DNA from: Phycisphaeraceae bacterium
Lineage (GTDB): Bacteria; Planctomycetota; Phycisphaerae; Phycisphaerales; UBA1924
Assembly: GCA_019636615.1 (NCBI GenBank)
Contig: JAHBXF010000001.1
Location: 1,612,001 to 1,676,000, forward strand
Length of the DNA: 64,000 nucleotides
Direction of reading: 5' to 3'
Part shown: piece after piece, positions 59,520-64,000 of the stretch
Layout: every line of letters begins with the position of its first letter
Position numbering within the stretch: the first letter of the stretch is position 1
Translations under genes and position numbers: made by a program
The notes under the pieces: model-generated
The model's input: the letters and a program-made list of their open reading frames with translations, nothing else
Told to the model about the DNA's origin: nothing
The model's database searches: none

Positions 59520-59987
59520 ATGGGCGAGCATGTGTATGAAACGAGTCTGTTTGTGCCCAGGCCTCGCGAAGAGATATTCCCGATCTTCGCCGACGCCGGG
59601 AACCTTGACCGCATCACGCCGCCGTGGCTGCACTTTCGCATTCTCACGCCGCTGCCCATCGAGATGCGGGCCGGGGCGAGGATTGAGTACCGCATTCGTC
59701 TGCGCGGGGTTTCGATCCGGTGGCGCACGTTGATCTCGGCGTGGGAGCCGCCGGTGATGTTCGTTGATGAGCAGGTGCAGGGGCCGTATCGCACGTGGCA
59801 CCACACGCACACGTTTGAGCCGGTGGAGGGCGGGACGGTGTGCCGCGACCGGGTGGTGTATGCCGCGCCGGGTGGCGGGCTGGTTCATCGGTACTTTGTG
59901 CGGCCGGAGATCGAGAAGATCTTTGCGTATCGGCGCGATACGTTGCTGAAGATCTTCGCGGGGCGGCCTGCCGTGGCCGGCGCGTGA
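59520..59987 (+). CDS. SRPBCC-fold ligand-binding protein
   Basis: 155 aa. The sequence HVYETSLFVPRPREEIFPIF, DAGNLDRITPPWLHFRILTP, RIEYRIRLRGVSIRWRTLIS and YRTWHHTHTFEPVEGGTVCR follows the START/polyketide-cyclase pattern of stand-alone SRPBCC proteins often annotated as cell-division inhibitor SulA-like or linked to TIGR01777 epimerases. It binds a hydrophobic ligand in the cytoplasm; the ligand is unknown. Its stop is followed by a hairpin shared with the convergent DUF2959-like gene. Confidence 0.8.
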   Translation: MGEHVYETSLFVPRPREEIFPIFADAGNLDRITPPWLHFRILTPLPIEMRAGARIEYRIRLRGVSIRWRTLISAWEPPVMFVDEQVQGPYRTWHHTHTFEPVEGGTVCRDRVVYAAPGGGLVHRYFVRPEIEKIFAYRRDTLLKIFAGRPAVAGA

Positions 59988-60032
59988 GAGAGAAGAGACA
60001 TCGGCGCGATGAGGAGTATCGGCACGTGGCAT

Positions 60033-60058
60033 CGAAGTCCCTGCTTGGAGGGACTTCG
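60033..60058. terminator. Bidirectional hairpin between convergent genes
   Basis: CGAAGTCCCT (60033-60042) and AGGGACTTCG (60049-60058) form a perfect 10-bp stem with a six-base loop, 46 bp after the plus-strand SRPBCC stop and 19 bp after the minus-strand stop at 60077. No long T-run. Confidence 0.6.
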
Positions 60059-60076
60059 GTGGGCATTTCCGTGCTC

Positions 60077-60838
60077 TCAATCACCCGAGGTCAGCGACGC
60101 GAAGATTGGAATGAGGTGCTGAGGCGGTGAAGGCTCGGTGCTTTGAGCCGCGCCGGTGGGTGAGCGGGGGACGGTTTCGAGGAACTCTTCGCAGGCAGCG
60201 ACGGCGGCGTCGGTGCGAGCCAAGAGGATCTGGAGCGATGCGGCGCGCTGGGGGTCGTCGCGCGGAACGGGGGTCATGTCGGGCTTGATGGTGCGGCGTT
60301 GTTTGAGGAAGAGTGAGTCGTCGCGGAGGGAGTCGATGACGGGGGTGAAGGATTTGGCCGCGGCGTCGAGCGACTTGAGCAGGGTGTCGGCGGCGCGGTC
60401 GGCGGCGGAGAGTTCTTCGCGGGCCTGTCTGCGGAGGGCGTCGCTGGAGTAGTTGCGGATGTCGCGCTGCCAGTCTTCGACGAAGGCGCGCCGGTTGTCG
60501 CGGACGTTGCGGATGCGTTCCTGAGCGGTTTCCAGGCGTGACTGGGCGAGGGCGAGGAGGCGGTGCGCGCGCGTGGAGGTGCCGCGGTCGCCGGTTTCCC
60601 GGCTGGCGACGAGCGTGTCCATGGAGGCGCGGGATTCGAGGGCGGCGTCGCGGGCGGCGGCGATGGCGTCTCGCGCGCCGGCGACGCTGCGGGACAGGGT
60701 TGTCATGCTGTCACGCAGGAATGGATCGGCGGTGCGTCGCTCGCGCGGCGCGCACGAGGCGGCGGTGAAGAGGCAGGGCGCGGCGAGGATCGACGCGGCG
60801 GCAAGGAGCGGGGTGATGAGCCTGGAGAGGGTGGGCAC
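60077..60838 (-). CDS. DUF2959-like lipoprotein
   Basis: 253 aa from GTG 60838, two bases after the accC stop; the longer open frame upstream is only the antisense-phase shadow of accC. The signal segment LLAAASILAAPCLFTAASC ends in a probable lipobox Cys. The mature chain is mostly helical and charged: RNRRAFVEDWQRDIRNYSSD-like region (VRDNRRAFVEDWQRDIRNYS), LRRQAREELSAADRAADTLL and FTPVIDSLRDDSLFLKQ match the DUF2959 pattern. Function unknown. Last gene of the pepP/Q-accB-accC cluster, probably translated by coupling from accC. Confidence 0.65.
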   Translation of the reverse strand: MPTLSRLITPLLAAASILAAPCLFTAASCAPRERRTADPFLRDSMTTLSRSVAGARDAIAAARDAALESRASMDTLVASRETGDRGTSTRAHRLLALAQSRLETAQERIRNVRDNRRAFVEDWQRDIRNYSSDALRRQAREELSAADRAADTLLKSLDAAAKSFTPVIDSLRDDSLFLKQRRTIKPDMTPVPRDDPQRAASLQILLARTDAAVAACEEFLETVPRSPTGAAQSTEPSPPQHLIPIFASLTSGD

Positions 60839-60840
60839 GC

Positions 60841-62190
60841 TCAGGTGAGAGATTTGAGGAGGCGCTCGAGATAATGGATGTCGATGCCGCCCTCGCGGAA
60901 GCCGGCGTTCTCCATGAGGCGCTGGTGGAGGGGGGTGAGCGTTTTGATGGGCTCGATGTGCAGTTCGCCCAGGGCGCGGGTCATGCGTGAGATGCACTGC
61001 TCGCGGTCGTCGGCGTGGACGATGAGTTTGGCGATCATGCTGTCGTAGTTGGCGGGGACGGTGTAGCCGGGGACGACGTGGGTATCCATGCGCACGCCGG
61101 GGCCGCCGGGGGCTTCGAAGGTTTTGATCTGTCCTGCGCTGGGGCGGAAGTTCTTGTCGGGGTCTTCGGCGTTGATGCGGCACTCCATGGCGTGCCCGCG
61201 GACGGAGATGTCGGACTGCTTGTAGGGGATGGGCATTCCGGCGGCGATCATGATGGACATCTTGACGATGTCGACGCCGGTGATCATCTCGGTGACGGGG
61301 TGCTCGACCTGCACGCGGGTGTTGACCTCGAGCATGTAGAAGTTCTGCTTGCCGTCCATGAGGAACTCGCAGGTGGCGGCGCCGTGGTAGTTCACGCTTT
61401 TGATGAGGCGTGCCGCGCCCTCGCAGATGACCTGGAGTTTGGTGCGGTCGATGTTGGGTGCGGGGGCTTCTTCGATGATCTTCTGGTGGCGTCGCTGCAT
61501 GGAGCAGTCGCGTTCCCAGAGATGGATGGCGTTGCCGTGCTTGTCGCCTAGGCACTGAACCTCGACGTGGCGGGCGTGTTCGAGGAACTTCTCGATGAAG
61601 ACCGCGCCGTTGCCGAAGGCGGCGGAGGCCTCTTGCTGGGCCTGCTTGATGCTGGAGCGGAGGGTGGCTTCGTTGTGGCAGACGCGCATGCCGCGCCCAC
61701 CGCCGCCGGCGGAGGCCTTGATGATGACGGGGAAGCCGATCTCGCTGGCGATGCGGATGGCCTCTTCTTCTTCCTCGACGGCGCCGTCGGAGCCCGGGAA
61801 GACGGGCACGCCTGCGGCGCGGGCGGTGCGCTTGCACTCGACCTTGTCGCCGAGTTTGCCCATGGCCTCGGGGGAGGGGCCGATGAACTCGATCTTGCAA
61901 TCGCGGCAGGCCTGGGAGAAGTCGGGCCGTTCGGAGAGGAACCCGTAGCCGGGGTGGATGGCGTCGACGTCGGCGATTTCTGCGGCGGCGATGATGCGCG
62001 AGATGTTGAGGTAGGACTCTTTGGCGGGGCCGGGGCCGATGCAGATGGCGCGGTCGGCCTGGCGCAGGTAAGGCGCCTCTTTGTCGGCGGTGCTGTAGAC
62101 GCAGACCGCTTCAACGCCCAGCTCGTGGCAGGCGCGGATGATGCGGAGGGCGATTTCGCCGCGGTTGGCGATGAGGATTCTTTTGAACAT
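60841..62190 (-). CDS. accC: Acetyl-CoA carboxylase, biotin carboxylase subunit
   Basis: 449 aa, standard length. MFKRILIANRGEIALRIIRA begins the N-domain; the ATP-grasp glycine loop is KASAGGGGRGMRVC; FIEKFLEHARHVEVQ and EVNTRVQVEHPVTEMITG hold the metal and catalytic residues (Glu, Arg). It carboxylates the biotin of AccB using ATP and bicarbonate, the first step of fatty-acid synthesis. AccB is encoded just upstream; the carboxyltransferase subunits are not in the window. Confidence 0.97.
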   Translation of the reverse strand: MFKRILIANRGEIALRIIRACHELGVEAVCVYSTADKEAPYLRQADRAICIGPGPAKESYLNISRIIAAAEIADVDAIHPGYGFLSERPDFSQACRDCKIEFIGPSPEAMGKLGDKVECKRTARAAGVPVFPGSDGAVEEEEEAIRIASEIGFPVIIKASAGGGGRGMRVCHNEATLRSSIKQAQQEASAAFGNGAVFIEKFLEHARHVEVQCLGDKHGNAIHLWERDCSMQRRHQKIIEEAPAPNIDRTKLQVICEGAARLIKSVNYHGAATCEFLMDGKQNFYMLEVNTRVQVEHPVTEMITGVDIVKMSIMIAAGMPIPYKQSDISVRGHAMECRINAEDPDKNFRPSAGQIKTFEAPGGPGVRMDTHVVPGYTVPANYDSMIAKLIVHADDREQCISRMTRALGELHIEPIKTLTPLHQRLMENAGFREGGIDIHYLERLLKSLT

Positions 62191-62276
62191 GGAGGCTGGG
62201 CCGGTTGCGTGGGGAGGGGGAATCGCCCCGTGGGGGAGGGTGCGCGTGAGGGCAGAGCGAGCGGTGCGGGCGAAGG

Positions 62277-62717
62277 TCAGAGGGGTTTGATGGCGAAGAG
62301 TTTCTGGCCGAACTCGACGGCCTGGCCGCTCTTGGCGAGGACGGATTCGACCACGCCGGCTTTCTCGGCCTTGATCTCGTTGAAGACCTTCATCGCTTCG
62401 ATGATGCAGACAACGGTGTCTGCAGAGACCGTTTGCCCGACTTTCACAAAGGGGGCGGCGTCGGGGTTTGGGGTGAGGTAGAAGGTGCCCACCATGGGCG
62501 ACTCGATGAAGGTGCCGGGCGCGGCGGGGGCAGGGGCGGGGGCCGGCGCGGCGGGTGCGGCGTGGGCCTGCACCGGGGCGGGTGCGGCCACGGTCTGCAC
62601 GGTCACAACGCCGCCACGCTTGATGGTGATGGACTCTTTGTCGCCTTTGATTTCAACCTCGGAGAGGTCATTGGCGGTCATCATGGCGACGATTTCTTTG
62701 AGGCGGGCGATATCCAT
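62277..62717 (-). CDS. accB: Acetyl-CoA carboxylase, biotin carboxyl carrier protein
   Basis: 146 aa. The N-terminus MDIARLKEIVAMMTANDLSE and VEIKGDKESITIKRGG is typical, an Ala/Pro linker (APAAPAPAPAPAAPG) follows, and the biotinyl domain has ESPMVGTFYLTPNPDAAPF and the biotin-attachment motif IEAMKVFNEI (Lys). Carries the carboxylated biotin between AccC and the carboxyltransferase. 86 bp upstream of accC on the same strand. Confidence 0.97.
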   Translation of the reverse strand: MDIARLKEIVAMMTANDLSEVEIKGDKESITIKRGGVVTVQTVAAPAPVQAHAAPAAPAPAPAPAAPGTFIESPMVGTFYLTPNPDAAPFVKVGQTVSADTVVCIIEAMKVFNEIKAEKAGVVESVLAKSGQAVEFGQKLFAIKPL

Positions 62718-62933
62718 AGGTATGAGTTCCGGAGTTGTCGGGCGGGGAGGGTGGTTGAGGGGGTGCCTGGCCGCCGGCCCGTGCTGATCTGGAAAGAGGA
62801 TTGGGTTTGAACCCCCGAGAGAGACGGGAACGGGTGAGGCCCTGCTTTCCGTCGTGAGTGCGAGCGAGAGTACGGTGAGGCAGAGGAGGGAAGGTGGGCG
62901 AAGGGAGGGATGGGGCGAAGGGGGTGAAGCAGG

Positions 62934-64000
62934 CTAGAGGGTGGCCCATGTGCGGTCGAGCGGGAGCGTGCACAGATTCTTAGCGCCCCGGTCGGTGATG
63001 AGGTAGTCGTTTTCGAGACGAATGCCACCTATTCCGGGGAGGTAGATGCCGGGCTCGATGGTGACGATGTGGCCGGGGGTGAGGGTGGTGGGTGAGGCGA
63101 CATGGGAGAGGCTGGGCTCTTCGTGAACGTTGAGACCGATGCCGTGGCCCAGACCGTGGCCGAACTTGTCGCCGAAGCCCTTAGAGGCGATGAAGTCGCG
63201 TGCGGCGGCGTCGATCTCGCGGGTGCTTCGGCCCGGGGCCAGCAGTGAGGCGGCACGCTGGTGGGCTTCGAGCACGATGTCGTAGACCTCGGCGAGGGCT
63301 TTGGGCCAGCGGCCGAAGGCGAAGGTGCGGGTCATGTCGCTGCGGTAGCCGTTGAGGGTGGCGCCCCAGTCGATGAGGAGGATCTGTCCCTTTTTGAGGC
63401 GGGCGGTGGAAGGGCGGTAGTGCGGGTGGGAACTGGCAGGGCCTGCGGCGACGATGGACTTGAAGGCGGGCTCGGAAGAGCCGCGCGTCTTCATTTCGAG
63501 TTCCAGGCGGCCGGCGATCTCGAGTTCGGACATGCCGGGTTTGATGAGCGGGAGCAGGGCGAGCAGGGCTTGTTCCTGGATACGCGCGGCGCGCCGGATG
63601 GTGGCGATTTCGCCCTGATCTTTGATGGCGCGCAGGGGTGAGACGAGGCCTTTGACGGGGACGAGTTGGGTCCTGGACTTGCCGAGGAAGTTGCTGATGC
63701 CCGCGTGCTCGGCCAGGGTCATTGATTCGCTCTGCACAGCGCAGGTGGAGGGCTGCGCGGCGGCGAGGATGAGGGCGCAGGTTTCGGCGAGCGAGCCCTG
63801 GCGCATCTGGATGCGGGCGAGGTGTTCAACCGAGGCGAGTTCTTCACGGTATCGAGAATCGGAGATGATGACGGCGGCGCGCGGCAGGAGAAGAAGGTAA
63901 CTGTCGCCGCCGAGGAAGCCGGTGAGGTAGGCGACGTCTGTCGGGTTGGTGATGAGGAAGGCCTCGTGCCCCGCTTTCTTCAGGCGGGCCTTGAGGGCGC
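62934..64000 (-). CDS. M24 metallopeptidase (Xaa-Pro aminopeptidase/dipeptidase), partial
   Basis: The frame is open to the right edge, so the N-terminus is missing; 355 residues are visible. Pita-bread fold with all five metal ligands: LLIDWGATLNGYRSDMTRTF (two Asp), HGLGHGIGLNVHEEPS (His), VTIEPGIYLPG (Glu) and GIRLENDYLIT (Glu). The N-terminal creatinase-like domain includes ITNPTDVAYLTGFLGGDSYL. Cleaves X-Pro bonds in the cytoplasm with Mn or Co. A pepQ/P-like gene before accB-accC is a common bacterial order, though efp, often between them, is absent here; a 216-bp gap separates it from accB. Confidence 0.93.
   Translation of the reverse strand, partial: ALKARLKKAGHEAFLITNPTDVAYLTGFLGGDSYLLLLPRAAVIISDSRYREELASVEHLARIQMRQGSLAETCALILAAAQPSTCAVQSESMTLAEHAGISNFLGKSRTQLVPVKGLVSPLRAIKDQGEIATIRRAARIQEQALLALLPLIKPGMSELEIAGRLELEMKTRGSSEPAFKSIVAAGPASSHPHYRPSTARLKKGQILLIDWGATLNGYRSDMTRTFAFGRWPKALAEVYDIVLEAHQRAASLLAPGRSTREIDAAARDFIASKGFGDKFGHGLGHGIGLNVHEEPSLSHVASPTTLTPGHIVTIEPGIYLPGIGGIRLENDYLITDRGAKNLCTLPLDRTWATL

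Noticed and set aside
60077..61900. 607-aa minus-strand open frame
   Set aside because: The first 350 residues are an Arg/His-rich frame-shifted reading of accC; the real gene starts at GTG 60838.

Overview
The window looks like chromosomal DNA of a Planctomycetes bacterium of the Phycisphaerae type. The DNA is very GC-rich. Several secreted proteins end in a double EF-hand/dockerin-like tail (DxNxDGxxD followed by a VExFFxAWExG-like stretch), and others end in PEP-CTERM-like anchors. There is an ECF sigma factor coupled to a Ser/Thr kinase with WD40 repeats, and GTG/TTG starts are common. The assignment is inference from these traits; no rRNA is present to confirm it.

Layout. 1-27.2 kb is mostly housekeeping and envelope genes: NfeD/ClpP-class protease (cut by the left edge), ROK kinase, M28 peptidase, a HAF-type secreted protein with an IS5-family insertion 57 bp upstream of its start, a 1170-aa repeat adhesin-like protein, a FlgM-like protein, a SPOR-like lipoprotein, a CMD/AhpD-like protein, a glycosyltransferase, a multi-HTH protein with a sigma-70 region-4-like end, mqnA (menaquinone by the futalosine route), an Eis-like acetyltransferase, an M20 amidohydrolase, the ECF sigma/kinase pair, a ferredoxin, a PrcB-like protein, and a degenerate HtrA next to an intact multi-PDZ HtrA. 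A tRNA-Gln(CTG) lies at 27.6 kb. From 27.8 to 30.3 kb a 165-bp copy of the 3' end of a ketosynthase-like gene and the gene itself flank a two-gene dockerin-type cassette. 30-39.3 kb carries that ketosynthase-like protein (both catalytic His replaced), a GH56/hyaluronidase-like secreted protein with a Gly/Asp minisatellite, further secreted or anchored proteins and a membrane protein.

39.4-48.3 kb is the accessory island and the most unusual part. Three tandem cassettes each hold a short RHS-family tail gene: an almost constant 152-residue head (two EF-hand loops plus the RHS core up to the DPxGL motif) followed by an unrelated C-terminal domain, with a small membrane-protein gene directly downstream. 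This matches the organisation of polymorphic-toxin tail and immunity modules. The cassettes are separated by copies of a conserved, hairpin-rich intergenic module of about 550 bp. In cassettes 2 and 3 the downstream partner gene is split by identical 841-bp IS5-family copies; removing the IS and one TA restores a single open frame in both.

48.6-64 kb returns to core genes: a GyrI-like protein, a QueC-like protein, proS, a large membrane protein with an ABC ATPase, a duplicated PepSY-type membrane protein, a cobalamin-binding protein with the CarH-type Wx9EH motif, an FMN reductase, a NagX/HGSNAT-like membrane protein, an SRPBCC protein, and the fatty-acid cluster pepP/Q-like, accB, accC, DUF2959-like lipoprotein, which runs off the right edge.
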